Notes: generated by a model from the letters alone, not told the origin. Shown: positions 6,952 to 14,353, numbered from the stretch's first letter. The stretch: DNA of 23,907 nucleotides from UBA7672 sp031419455 (GCA_031419455.1 JANOKS010000027.1:1-23907); one strand, 5' to 3'. Made by a program: numbers and translations.

Positions 6952-8268
6952 GTGATTGTCGTGCGTGACGGCGGGAAAATCCAGGCGGCGATCGAGGTGC
7001 TGCGCGATGTGCTGGAGCGGCGCACGCCGGTGAAGGAGGCGGTGCGCGACTGGGGGAAGAAGTCGCGGTTTGCCGGCGCGCGAGACCGGGCGTGGATTTC
7101 GGGGCTGGTGGTCGATGCGCTGCGGCGAAAGAATTCGATCGAGCATGCCATGGAGGCGACAGGTGCGCGCGTGCTGGCGCTGGGCGCGCTGAAGCATGCG
7201 TGGGGCTGGGACGTTCGCAAGATCGAGGAGGCGTTGAAGGATGAGCACGCGCCGCCGCCACTTGCTGGCAAGGAGCGCGAGAACCTGCTGATGGCGCCGA
7301 ACCCCACTGCGCCGCCGCATGTGCAGGGTGATTTTCCGGAATGGCTGACGCCGCATCTGGCGCGAGCGTTTGGCAACGACGCCGTTGTTGAGGGCATGGC
7401 GATGGCTTTACGCGCGCCGATCGACCTGCGCGTGAACACGCTGAAGTCCGATGCCGAGAAGGCGGGGCGGGCGCTGGAGGGCGTCAAGGCGAAGCAGATG
7501 CCCGAACTGAAGAACGGCTTCCGGATTCCGGCGGCGGATTCGATCGAGCGTGGCGAGAGTGTCGAGGCGATCCCGGCTTACTCGAAAGGGTGGGTCGAGG
7601 TGCAGGACATGGGCAGCCAGATCGCGGCGGCGGTGAGCTGCGCGGCGGCGGGCGAGCAGGTGCTGGACTATTGCGCGGGCGGGGGCGGCAAGACGATCGC
7701 CATGGCCGCGATGATGCAGAACAAGGGGCAGATTTTCAGCCACGATATCGACGGGCGGCGGCTGTCTGCGCTGATCCCGCGCATCGAGCGCGCAGGCATC
7801 CGAAATGTGCAGCTGAGGCATCCGAAAGAGAACGCATCGCTCGATGATCTGGTCGGGAAGATGGACCTCGTGATGATCGACGCGCCGTGCACGGGCGTAG
7901 GTACGTGGCGGCGCAAGCCGGACGCGAAGTGGCGGGTCACGCCGAATGCTCTGGAGAAGCGCCTGCAGGATCAGGCGATGATCCTGCGGACGGCGTGCAC
8001 CTATGTGCGGCCGGGCGGGCGGCTGGTCTATGTGACGTGCTCCTTCCTGATGGAGGAGAATGAGGACCAGGTTGCGAGCTTCCTTGCGGACCGGACGGAG
8101 TTTGTTGGCGAGGACGCGGCGGAGGCGGCGGTACGTTCGGGACAGCTCACGGAGGCCGGAGCAAAGCTGGTGCGCAAATGCCGGCGAGCTGACGGGGCGG
8201 TGCGGCTGACGCCGCGCATAGCGGGAACGGACGGGTTCTACATGGCCGTGATGCGGAGGGCGGGGTGA
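6952..8268 (+). CDS. rsmB: RsmB/NOP-family rRNA (cytosine-C5) methyltransferase
   Basis: About 438 residues: an N-terminal NusB-like helical region (to about residue 90), then a Rossmann methyltransferase. Motifs: SAM-binding LDYCAGGGGKT (about 238-248), SHDIDGRRL, DAPCTGVGTWRRKPDAKW with motif-IV C313, and VYVTCSFLMEENEDQV with catalytic C363; both cysteines of m5C RNA methyltransferases are present. RsmB methylates 16S rRNA C967 in E. coli; the exact target here is inferred. The start is uncertain. The frame runs back into the palindromic element, and GTG codons at 6949, 6952 and 6961 all compete; 6952 has the best spacing from GGAGGAGGG (6937-6945), while 6961 gives the family-like N-terminus VRDGGKI. 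Its stop overlaps the next gene (GTGA). Confidence 0.88.
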   Translation: MIVVRDGGKIQAAIEVLRDVLERRTPVKEAVRDWGKKSRFAGARDRAWISGLVVDALRRKNSIEHAMEATGARVLALGALKHAWGWDVRKIEEALKDEHAPPPLAGKERENLLMAPNPTAPPHVQGDFPEWLTPHLARAFGNDAVVEGMAMALRAPIDLRVNTLKSDAEKAGRALEGVKAKQMPELKNGFRIPAADSIERGESVEAIPAYSKGWVEVQDMGSQIAAAVSCAAAGEQVLDYCAGGGGKTIAMAAMMQNKGQIFSHDIDGRRLSALIPRIERAGIRNVQLRHPKENASLDDLVGKMDLVMIDAPCTGVGTWRRKPDAKWRVTPNALEKRLQDQAMILRTACTYVRPGGRLVYVTCSFLMEENEDQVASFLADRTEFVGEDAAEAAVRSGQLTEAGAKLVRKCRRADGAVRLTPRIAGTDGFYMAVMRRAG

Positions 8269-8750
8269 ACGATCTGGTCGAGACGATGACGCTGCGGCCC
8301 AGCCGCGTGCGGTGGTTGCTGCTGTTGATTGTTGCGGTCGTGCTGTCGTCGGCGGCGGTGTGGGCGATGGAGGATTTCTTTCCAGCGATGCGCTGGGTTG
8401 TCGGCATCTTCTTTGGCGTGGCGGCGGTGATCGCCCTGCTGAACGTGATCGGCGTTGCGTCCCGGCTCGATCTCGGGCGCGACGGCTTCACCTGCGTGAC
8501 GCTGTTTCGCAGCTTCACGCGCACGTGGAAGGATTGCTCGACATTCGATCCGGTGCGGGTGGGGGTGAACAAGTTTGTTGGCTTCACATCGGCTGAGGAC
8601 GATGCGGCCAAGCCAAAGCTGGCGAGCGCTAACAAGCACATGATCGGGCACAGCGGCATGCTGCCGGATACCTACGGGCTGTCGGCGGAGGACCTGGCGG
8701 CGCTGATGAACCGGTTTCGTGCGCGGGCCATGGGCGGATTCAGGTCCTGA
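8265..8750 (+). CDS. Small membrane protein with PH-like cytoplasmic domain
   Basis: A 161-residue protein with two hydrophobic helices near the N-terminus (about 15-35 and 43-63), followed by a soluble part: SRLDLGRDGFTCVTLFRSFT, TWKDCSTFDPVRVG, and the ending LPDTYGLSAEDLAALMNRFR. This layout, with two helices, a short beta-rich domain and a closing YGLSAEDLAALMN helix, is typical of bacterial PH-domain-like membrane proteins (STM3941 type). Function is unknown. It starts at a GTG overlapping the rsmB stop by 4 bp, which implies translational coupling, and ends 57 bp before guaA. Confidence 0.75.
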   Translation: MNDLVETMTLRPSRVRWLLLLIVAVVLSSAAVWAMEDFFPAMRWVVGIFFGVAAVIALLNVIGVASRLDLGRDGFTCVTLFRSFTRTWKDCSTFDPVRVGVNKFVGFTSAEDDAAKPKLASANKHMIGHSGMLPDTYGLSAEDLAALMNRFRARAMGGFRS

Positions 8751-8807
8751 TTGCGGATCGTCGCGCGACAGGATTGACGTCAAGGCCGAACCCCTTCTAT
8801 TTCCGCC

Positions 8808-10400
8808 ATGGCGAATAGCATCCCTCCGATACCGTCCTACGACTCCAGCGCGCACGAGCGTGCGCTGATCATCGATTTTGGCAGCCAGGTGACGCAGCTG
8901 ATCGCGCGGCGGCTGCGGGAGATGGGCGTCTATTGCGAGGTGCATCCGTACAATCGCGCGGATGCCGTGATCAAATCCGGGTTCAATCCGAAGGCCGTGA
9001 TCTTTTCGGGCGGGCCGGCGAGTGTGACGGCGGCGAATTCTCCACGGGCGCCGCAGTCGGCGTTAGAGCTTGGCGTGCCGATCCTCGGCATCTGCTATGG
9101 CCAGCAGACTCTGGCGACGCAGCTGGGCGGGACGGTTGAAGGCGGGCACGCGGCGGAGTTTGGCCGGGCGGACGTGGAGATCAGGGAGGCTTCGCCGCTG
9201 TTCGATGGCGTCTGGGAAGTCGGCAAGCGCTATCCGGTATGGATGAGCCATGGCGACCGCGTCACGCAACTGCCCGATGGATTCAAGGTGATCGGCACGT
9301 CCGAGAACGCGCCGTTCGCGATCGCGGTGGATGAGGTGCGGCGCTACTACACGACGATGTTCCACCCGGAGGTGGTGCACACGCCGGATGGGGCGAAGCT
9401 CTTGTCGAACTTCGTCAAGAAGATCGCGGGCATGCGCGGCGACTGGACGATGGCGGCGTTGCGGGCGGAGCAGGTCGCCAAGATACGCGCGCAGGTCGGC
9501 ACGGCGCGCGTGATCTGCGGACTATCGGGCGGCGTCGATTCATCGGTGGCGGCGGTGCTGATCCACGAGGCGATCGGCGACCAGCTGACCTGCGTGTTTG
9601 TCGACACCGGGCTGATGCGCGCGAACGAAGCGGACGAGGTCGTGAACCTGTTCCGCAATCACTACAACATTCCGCTGGTGCATGTTGATGCGGCCGAGGA
9701 ATTCCTTGGCGGACTTGCGGGCGTCAGCGATCCGGAGGCCAAGCGGAAATTCATCGGCAAGACGTTCATCGACATCTTCGAGCGCGAGGCGAAGAAGGTG
9801 GATGGCGCTCAGTTTCTCGCACAAGGAACGCTCTATCCTGACGTGATCGAAAGCGTGTCGTTCGATGGCGGCCCGTCGGTGACGATCAAGTCGCACCACA
9901 ATGTCGGCGGCCTGCCGGAGAAGATGGACCTCAAGCTGGTGGAGCCTCTGCGCGAGCTGTTCAAGGATGAGGTGCGGGCCTTGGGGCGTGAGCTTGGCAT
10001 GCCGGAGTCGCTAGTGGGGCGGCATCCGTTCCCGGGGCCGGGGCTGGCGATCCGTATTCCGGGCGAGATCACGCCGGAGCGCGTGGCGATCCTGCAGAAG
10101 GCGGACGTGATCTATCTCGACGAGATCCGCAAGGCTGGGCTGTACGACAAGATCTGGCAGGCGTTTGCCGTTCTGCTGCCGGTGCGTTCGGTGGGGGTGA
10201 TGGGCGACGCGCGGACGTATGAGAGCGTGCTGGCATTGCGCGCGGTCACATCAACGGACGGCATGACGGCGGACTTCTATCCGTTCGACATGAACTTCCT
10301 TGGCCGCTGCGCGACGCGCATCATCAACGAAGTGAAGGGCGTGTCGCGCGTGGTGTACGATGTCACCAGCAAACCGCCGGGGACAATCGAGTGGGAATGA
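8808..10400 (+). CDS. guaA: GMP synthase (glutamine-hydrolysing)
   Basis: A 530-residue enzyme that aminates XMP to GMP using glutamine and ATP. The N-terminal class-I glutamine amidotransferase domain carries ALIIDFGSQVTQLIARRLRE, nucleophile C96 in GICYGQQTLA, and H186/E188 in MFHPEVVHT. The ATP-pyrophosphatase domain has the PP-loop GLSGGVDSSVAA (238-249), and the C-terminal dimerisation domain ends in the family's conserved PPGTIEWE. The protein is intact even though an integrase gene begins only about 310 bp downstream; the last bases of guaA serve as the attachment site of many islands, which restore the 3' end on integration. The ATG at 8808 adds about 17 residues before the core and has no clear ribosome binding site. 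Confidence 0.97.
   Translation: MANSIPPIPSYDSSAHERALIIDFGSQVTQLIARRLREMGVYCEVHPYNRADAVIKSGFNPKAVIFSGGPASVTAANSPRAPQSALELGVPILGICYGQQTLATQLGGTVEGGHAAEFGRADVEIREASPLFDGVWEVGKRYPVWMSHGDRVTQLPDGFKVIGTSENAPFAIAVDEVRRYYTTMFHPEVVHTPDGAKLLSNFVKKIAGMRGDWTMAALRAEQVAKIRAQVGTARVICGLSGGVDSSVAAVLIHEAIGDQLTCVFVDTGLMRANEADEVVNLFRNHYNIPLVHVDAAEEFLGGLAGVSDPEAKRKFIGKTFIDIFEREAKKVDGAQFLAQGTLYPDVIESVSFDGGPSVTIKSHHNVGGLPEKMDLKLVEPLRELFKDEVRALGRELGMPESLVGRHPFPGPGLAIRIPGEITPERVAILQKADVIYLDEIRKAGLYDKIWQAFAVLLPVRSVGVMGDARTYESVLALRAVTSTDGMTADFYPFDMNFLGRCATRIINEVKGVSRVVYDVTSKPPGTIEWE
10381..10400 (+). other. attL: Probable island attachment site (attL) in the guaA 3' end
   Basis: The final 20 bases of guaA, encoding GTIEWE plus stop, are the known integration target of guaA-associated islands, and a P4-type integrase follows directly in the same orientation. 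The site is inferred from that arrangement. No exact second copy was found by eye to the right, so the crossover bases cannot be fixed. Confidence 0.55.
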
Positions 10401-10457
10401 TTCAGAGCTTTTCCGGGCGGTTCGCCGTCTATCGGAAATCTAAACTAGCGCTCTGAA
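10401..10457 (+). other. Nested inverted repeats after guaA
   Basis: Outer arms TTCAGAGC (10401-10408) and GCTCTGAA (10450-10457) enclose TTTCCG (10410-10415) / CGGAAA (10433-10438), which in turn enclose GGCGNNNCGCC (10416-10426). This could be the guaA transcription end signal or integrase-related structure at the attachment site. There is no clean T-run after the stem. Confidence 0.4.
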
Positions 10458-10565
10458 AACCCTCGAAAATCTAGTCGATACCTATCGCCACCGTTCGCCG
10501 AGCAGCGTGATGGTCTGGCGGTACGCGCGACGGCATTGCGACATCGGTGCAAGCCGAGTGATCTC

Positions 10566-10670
10566 AATACCGTCATGCTCCTTTCCCGCCATTTCCGCAC
10601 GTTTGGGTTGAAATAAACTGAAAAACCAAGCGGATAGGCATGTTTTGACGGTATTTTGGCTGACGGTACT
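10566..10670 (+). repeat. TGACGGTAYT repeats, likely integrase arm-type sites
   Basis: TGACGGTATT occurs at 10566-10575 (on the minus strand) and 10646-10655, and TGACGGTACT at 10661-10670, the last two exactly 15 bp apart. They lie between the probable attL and the integrase start, where P4-type integrases bind arm sites with their N-terminal domain. The remainder of the 314-bp gap 10401-10714 holds no gene that I can recognise. Confidence 0.55.
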
Positions 10671-10714
10671 TCAGCCCTGTTTTCGCGCCTCTCCGCTTCC
10701 AACAGGAGCGGAAA

Positions 10715-11971
10715 ATGTTGACCGACACAGCACTCAAGAATCTGAAATCAAAAGACAAAACATACAAAGTTGCAGACCGTGACGGTATGTACGCCCAGGT
10801 TAAACCAACCGGCACGATCGTCTTCCGTTTTGACTACCGGCTACACGGAAGACGCGAGACGCTCACACTTGGCCAGTACGGCCGCGATGGCATCACCCTG
10901 TCCCAGGCGCGTGAGCGATGCATGGAGGCCCGGAGGGCCGTGAAGGCAAGTCAATCGCCAGCCCAGGAAAAGCAGCGTGAGAAGCGCAGGATGGCCGACG
11001 CCCAATCCTTCGGGGAGCGGGCGGAGAAATACTTCAAAGACTCGAAAATGGCCGATTCGACGCGGGACATGCGTCGGCACATCTACGATCGTGACATCGC
11101 GCCGGCCTGGAAAAACAGGTTGATGGCTGAAATCACCCCGGACGACGTGAGAGCGTTGTGTAACAAGGTAAAAGAGCGGGGAGCGCCTGCAACAGCTATC
11201 CACGTTCGTGACATCATCAAGCAGATATTCGGTTTCGCCATCCTTCAGGGCGAGAAAATCACAAATCCGGCAGACTCCGTCGCCCCCTCATCGATCGCGA
11301 CTTTCGAAATTCGCGATCGGGCGCTGTCTCCCAGTGAGATCAGGATCGCGTTTCGACTGATTGAGCGAGTTGCTACGCTTCCGACAATTCGCCTCGGTCT
11401 GAAGCTCATTCTCCTGACCATGGTTCGAAAAAGCGAGCTTCAGGATGCAACGTGGAACGAGGTCGATTTCGAGAACCGTGTGTGGTCCATTCCGAAGGAG
11501 CGAATGAAACGATCCAAGCCGCATAACGTCTACCTGTCAGACCAAGCGCTCGATATCATGATCGCTCTCAAGACGTGCGCGGGGAATTCGCGCTACTTGT
11601 TGCCGTCCCGGTACGACGCCGATGAGCCAATGTCGCGGGCAACCTTCAACCGCGTTACCACTGCGATTGCCAGCTTGGCGGAGAAGGATGAGTTGCCACT
11701 CGCTGCATTCACGGTTCACGACCTCCGCCGCACCGCATCGACGTTGCTCAATGAGGTTGGCTTCAACAGCGACTGGATTGAAAAGTGCTTGGCCCATGAA
11801 CATGGGCGCACGGTGCGCGGAGTGTACAACAAAGCCGAATATGAACCCCAGCGGCGCCACATGCTGCAGCAATGGTCGAACATGGTTGAGGCTTGGATCA
11901 GGGGAGAGAAATATACGGCGACATTTATGCCACCCGCCATCGAGCTGGTGGCGCACGATCCGCAGGCCTAG
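10715..11971 (+). CDS. int: P4-type tyrosine integrase
   Basis: A 418-residue site-specific recombinase. The N-terminal arm-binding domain (about 1-90, DUF4102 type) has LTDTALKNLKSKDKTYKVAD, VFRFDYRLHGRRETLTLGQY and TLSQARERCMEARRAVKA; a core-binding helical domain (about 98-190) and the catalytic domain follow. The active-site set is complete: R238 in TMVRKSEL, a lysine in the KERMKRSK region, H335 and R338 in HDLRRT, H361 in LAHEHG and Y371 in VRGVYNKAEYEPQRR. It should therefore be functional. AGGAGCGGAAA stands just before the ATG. It begins about 310 bp after guaA in the same direction, the usual arrangement in guaA-integrated islands. Its TAG overlaps the TAG of the convergent alpA-like gene within one CTAG. 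Confidence 0.95.
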   Translation: MLTDTALKNLKSKDKTYKVADRDGMYAQVKPTGTIVFRFDYRLHGRRETLTLGQYGRDGITLSQARERCMEARRAVKASQSPAQEKQREKRRMADAQSFGERAEKYFKDSKMADSTRDMRRHIYDRDIAPAWKNRLMAEITPDDVRALCNKVKERGAPATAIHVRDIIKQIFGFAILQGEKITNPADSVAPSSIATFEIRDRALSPSEIRIAFRLIERVATLPTIRLGLKLILLTMVRKSELQDATWNEVDFENRVWSIPKERMKRSKPHNVYLSDQALDIMIALKTCAGNSRYLLPSRYDADEPMSRATFNRVTTAIASLAEKDELPLAAFTVHDLRRTASTLLNEVGFNSDWIEKCLAHEHGRTVRGVYNKAEYEPQRRHMLQQWSNMVEAWIRGEKYTATFMPPAIELVAHDPQA

Positions 11972-12240
11972 GACCGCACTGGCCGTGTCCTCCGCCGCCG
12001 CACGTCAGGGTGTGGCGGCGGAATGAGGCTGGTAGCCGCACGTCGCGCGGCCAGCCAAAGATTGATCTCACTGAGATCCCAGACCGGGCAGCGCGGTGTT
12101 TGGTAGAAACGTTTCGGAAAATCTCCGCGTTGTTCCATCTCATAGATTGTGGTGTCGGCAAGTGGCACGAGTTCGCGCAGTTGCTGGCGACGGACAACGG
12201 GTTTGGCTTCGACGATTTCAACGGGCAGGGCGGCAAGCAT
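11968..12240 (-). CDS. AlpA-family excisionase/transcription regulator
   Basis: A 90-residue DNA-binding protein of the AlpA/MerR-like winged-helix type. The helix-turn-helix is VVRRQQLRELVPLADTTIYE, followed by the wing MEQRGDFPKRFYQTPRCPVW and the closing DLSEINLWLAARRA. Family members regulate integrases and serve as excision (directionality) factors of P4-like elements. The start at 12240 is set by AAGGAG eight bases upstream; the frame stays open further up but through repeats. The gene is tail-to-tail with the integrase, the two stop codons sharing CTAG (11968-11971). The tail after residue 70 (PPPHPDVRRRRTRPVRS) is basic and not part of the core family. Phased repeats lie about 60 bp upstream. 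Confidence 0.85.
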   Translation of the reverse strand: MLAALPVEIVEAKPVVRRQQLRELVPLADTTIYEMEQRGDFPKRFYQTPRCPVWDLSEINLWLAARRAATSLIPPPHPDVRRRRTRPVRS

Positions 12241-12300
12241 GATCAATCTCCTTGGTACAGATGATGATGTTTGGCGCCGTGAGACGAACGGGAATCGAGT

Positions 12301-12330
12301 CGGAAATGACCGGAAAGGGTCGGAAAGGCC
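12301..12330. repeat. Three 10-bp-phased CGGAAA repeats upstream of alpA
   Basis: CGGAAATGAC, CGGAAAGGGT and CGGAAAGGCC follow each other without a gap at 12301, 12311 and 12321. A period of 10 puts each CGGAAA on nearly the same face of the helix. They are about 60 bp upstream of the alpA-like start, a fitting place for AlpA operator or excision sites. Confidence 0.55.
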
Positions 12331-12584
12331 GTGCTCGCCCAATCGAAGAGCGAAGGAGTAATGCTCTCCTCAGAGCCCGACGGATGCTCCCGATGCTATG
12401 ATGGACTGGACGGAGAGCTCAATCTTTTCAGATGTTTACGAGCCTCGCGACACACTGGCGACACACTGAAATCCGGCGAGCGCGTTCGGAAACACGCGGC
12501 AACACGGAGCAATTCCGGACAACTTGCGGAGAGGCCGGCAATGCCGCTGGCGAGTGCGCCAGCGCCTCGCTTATCGAGGCCATA
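12331..12584. other. Gene-poor part of the island
   Basis: No convincing gene. GAAGGAG precedes an ATG at 12361 that opens 75 codons (to 12585), but the product (MLSSEPDGCSRCYDGLDGEL onward) has no recognisable feature. A perfect tandem 11-bp repeat GCGACACACTG fills 12447-12468. Hairpins CGCTGGCG/CGCCAGCG (12545-12564) and GCCTCG/CGAGGC (12564-12580) stand where the toxin remnant breaks off. Confidence 0.45.
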
Positions 12585-12687
12585 GCGGACCAGCACGCGC
12601 TGGAAATTCCGACCCGTCGTGCGGGGCATTGTTCTGCGGCCGGTCGCCGACGGAAACGGTGATGTCTTCCTTGGGTTCGCCGGTCAT
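12585..12687 (-). pseudogene. AbiEii toxin remnant, N-terminal fragment with frameshift
   Basis: An ATG at 12687 overlaps the abiEi stop by ATGA, as in intact AbiE operons. It reads MTGEPKEDITVSVGDRPQNN and then leaves frame. One frame over, the sequence continues RTTGRNFQRVLVRYGLD, the pattern of the conserved AbiEii N-terminus (SVRxRLLNxARxxGxDFQxLLxRYALERLLYRL). One extra base in the run of four G on the plus strand (12623-12626) explains the switch. After RYGLD the similarity stops, and the nucleotidyltransferase motifs (GGT.L..K and after) are absent, so the toxin is dead and nearly all of it is deleted. The call rests on pattern recall of the family; the reading frames are seen directly. 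Confidence 0.65.
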
Positions 12688-13289
12688 GGCAGCGTTTCGA
12701 GATGGGGCCGCATGACGTTCTGCACGCGGCAAATCTTGGCGTAGCGCTGAAGATCGACGCGTGTCGTCTTGCGTTGTTTCAGGCCGTCGCGCAACGCCTC
12801 GATCGCTACATCTAGGCCGACCCGCCCGCGGTACTTGAAGCAGTCGACAAGCGTTTTTGCCGGTGTGGTGATGGGCACAGAGACGCCATCGATCTGGTGA
12901 TGCTGAACGCCAGCGCGGAGGGCTTCGTCGCTGGCTCGAAGGATACGCAGGCGCAAGGGTGGTGATGTCGGCGTCCAGGCCTTGGAGGGCATCAGCAGCC
13001 AAACCTCGTGCGGCAGCTGTGTCGTGATCCCATGAAACTGAAGGGCGGAGAGCAGAGCGACCACGCCCTTCGGCGCCGCCGCCGCCGCCGTCGCCAGACT
13101 GTGGGTCGCCGAAATGTCTGCGGCTGCCAGCTGGTAGAAGCCGCGTGTCGGTCGCACAAGTGTCCCTTCATCGACGAGCCGCGCCAGTGTCGTCCGGGCG
13201 ACGCCAATCGCTTCGAAGTCCCGCGCGCGCGCGACGCTGCCGCGGCGGGCGAGGGCGAGGGCTTTGTCGCGATGAGTTTCCAGCGTCAT
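12684..13289 (-). CDS. AbiEi-family type IV antitoxin / transcriptional repressor
   Basis: A 201-residue protein. The N-terminal winged helix (about 5-55) is MTLETHRDKALALARRGSVA, then DFEAIGVARTTLARLVDEGT and RPTRGFYQLA; the C-terminal domain of the AbiEi antitoxin family follows with GVVALLSALQFHGITTQLP, EVWLLMPSKAW, ITTPAKTLVDCFKYRGRVG and ALRDGL. In AbiE abortive-infection systems the antitoxin represses its own operon through the N-terminal domain and neutralises the AbiEii nucleotidyltransferase through the C-terminal one. The start at 13289 matches the family beginning MTL.THR.KAL. Five bases upstream begins a 52-bp palindrome, the probable operator. The gene looks intact, but its toxin partner is a frameshifted stub, so it may now act only as a regulator, perhaps of the divergent ABC-3C operon. 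Confidence 0.85.
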   Translation of the reverse strand: MTLETHRDKALALARRGSVARARDFEAIGVARTTLARLVDEGTLVRPTRGFYQLAAADISATHSLATAAAAAPKGVVALLSALQFHGITTQLPHEVWLLMPSKAWTPTSPPLRLRILRASDEALRAGVQHHQIDGVSVPITTPAKTLVDCFKYRGRVGLDVAIEALRDGLKQRKTTRVDLQRYAKICRVQNVMRPHLETLP

Positions 13290-13294
13290 GACTG

Positions 13295-13346
13295 GATGTT
13301 ACAATAGCTAGGTGGTTATTCACAAGTACCTAGGAAATGTAACATC
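13295..13346. promoter_or_regulatory. 52-bp palindrome, probable AbiEi operator and divergent promoter
   Basis: Left arm 13295-13313 (GATGTTACAATAGCTAGGT) and right arm 13328-13346 match as inverted repeats at 16 of 19 positions: GATGTTACA, four mostly unmatched bases, CTAGGT, around a 14-bp centre. On the minus strand TTGTGA, 16 bases, TGTAAC forms a plausible -35/-10 pair for abiEi, the -10 lying inside the left arm. The matching TGTAAC on the plus strand faces the ABC-3C operon. AbiEi proteins bind inverted repeats in their own promoters. Confidence 0.7.
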
Positions 13347-13423
13347 ATCAAGCTCATGACCCGAACACAAAAACCTAGCCGAATCGGGCTGTTATCGCTG
13401 GTCGGTGCGGCTAGCATCAACGA

Positions 13424-14353
13424 ATGAGTCCGATCCAACAATACTGGTGGCGGGTTGGTCTGGAGCTGAAGCTGCGGCAGTCCAGCGGCGAAGCCTTCCA
13501 GGATTTCTTCGCTGACCTGATGTCCGCTGCGCATGGCGATGGCTATGTGCGCGTGCGGCCGTATGGACAGCTCGGTGACAAAGGTTGCGATGGCTATCTC
13601 GCATCATCGGGCCGGGTTCACGCCTGCTACGGCGCGGTCAACGCCGACGGATCGAAGGTCGCCTACCTGATCGGCAAAATGGAGACTGATTTCGCCAAAG
13701 CCAAGGCCCATCTTGGCGCCGTCATGAAGCAATGGTTCGTGACCCACAATCTCGTCGATGGCTTGCCGATCGAAGCGGTCCTTAAGCTCCAGGAAATGGA
13801 GAAGGCCAACCCCGGGGTGACCTTCGGCTTTGCGGCGATGGAAAGCATGGCGGAGATCCTGCTGGCGCTGCCCGTCGCCAGGATCGAGACACTTGTCGGT
13901 CCGGCCGCCACCGCTTCAGAAAGCCAGAATCTCGACGCTATTGAATTGAAAGGCGTCATCGACGCCGTCATCGCGGCCGTGGATGAGAGTCCAGCCCAGG
14001 CCGGCGAAGTCAAAGAGGTGTCCCCCCAAAAGCTCGCGCACAACAACCTCTCCGGTCATTGGCGCCAACTCCTGACTTTCGGCTTCCAGAACGCGATTCA
14101 TGTGGCGGCCTATTTCGACAAGCACCCCGAGCCTCTCACGGGCGAACGCGTCGCACAGCGCTTTCGCCACCGCTACGCCTACCTAAGAGCAGAGCACCTC
14201 AGCGCAGATGCTACCATGTCGAATCTCTACACAATGATCCTCGGTGTCGGTACGCCATCGGCGGCCCGCAGTGTTGCGGCCCAAGCCCTCCTAGCCCACC
14301 TCTTCGAAAGCTGCGACGTCCTTGAAGACGCTCCTGTGGCGGCAGCGTCATGA
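13424..14353 (+). CDS. ABC-three-component system effector-like protein
   Basis: A 309-residue protein that I assign to ABC-3C systems by its N-terminus and neighbours. The N-terminal module reads MSPIQQYWWRVGLELKLRQS, EAFQDFFADLMSAAHGDGYV, RVRPYGQLGDKGCDGYLASS, RVHACYGA: an acidic helix and a GDKGCDGY strand suggestive of a restriction-endonuclease-like (PD-(D/E)XK) fold. The C-terminal half (about 205-300: LSGHWRQLLTFGF, RYAYLRAEHLSADATMSNLY, AAQALLAHLFESCDV) would be the family's interaction domain. ABC-3C systems are predicted prokaryotic defence systems. It is the first of three genes joined by 4-bp overlaps (ATGA at 14350). No good ribosome binding site precedes the ATG. The frame is intact. 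Confidence 0.75.
   Translation: MSPIQQYWWRVGLELKLRQSSGEAFQDFFADLMSAAHGDGYVRVRPYGQLGDKGCDGYLASSGRVHACYGAVNADGSKVAYLIGKMETDFAKAKAHLGAVMKQWFVTHNLVDGLPIEAVLKLQEMEKANPGVTFGFAAMESMAEILLALPVARIETLVGPAATASESQNLDAIELKGVIDAVIAAVDESPAQAGEVKEVSPQKLAHNNLSGHWRQLLTFGFQNAIHVAAYFDKHPEPLTGERVAQRFRHRYAYLRAEHLSADATMSNLYTMILGVGTPSAARSVAAQALLAHLFESCDVLEDAPVAAAS

Noticed and set aside
10401..10714. Possible tRNA gene as island attachment site
   Set aside because: No cloverleaf or T-loop sequence could be found; the guaA 3' end explains the integration site better.
12361..12585. Possible 75-codon gene with a good ribosome binding site (GAAGGAG) in the island
   Set aside because: The product has no recognisable feature and runs over tandem repeats and hairpins at the toxin deletion point; kept only as a note in the region entry.
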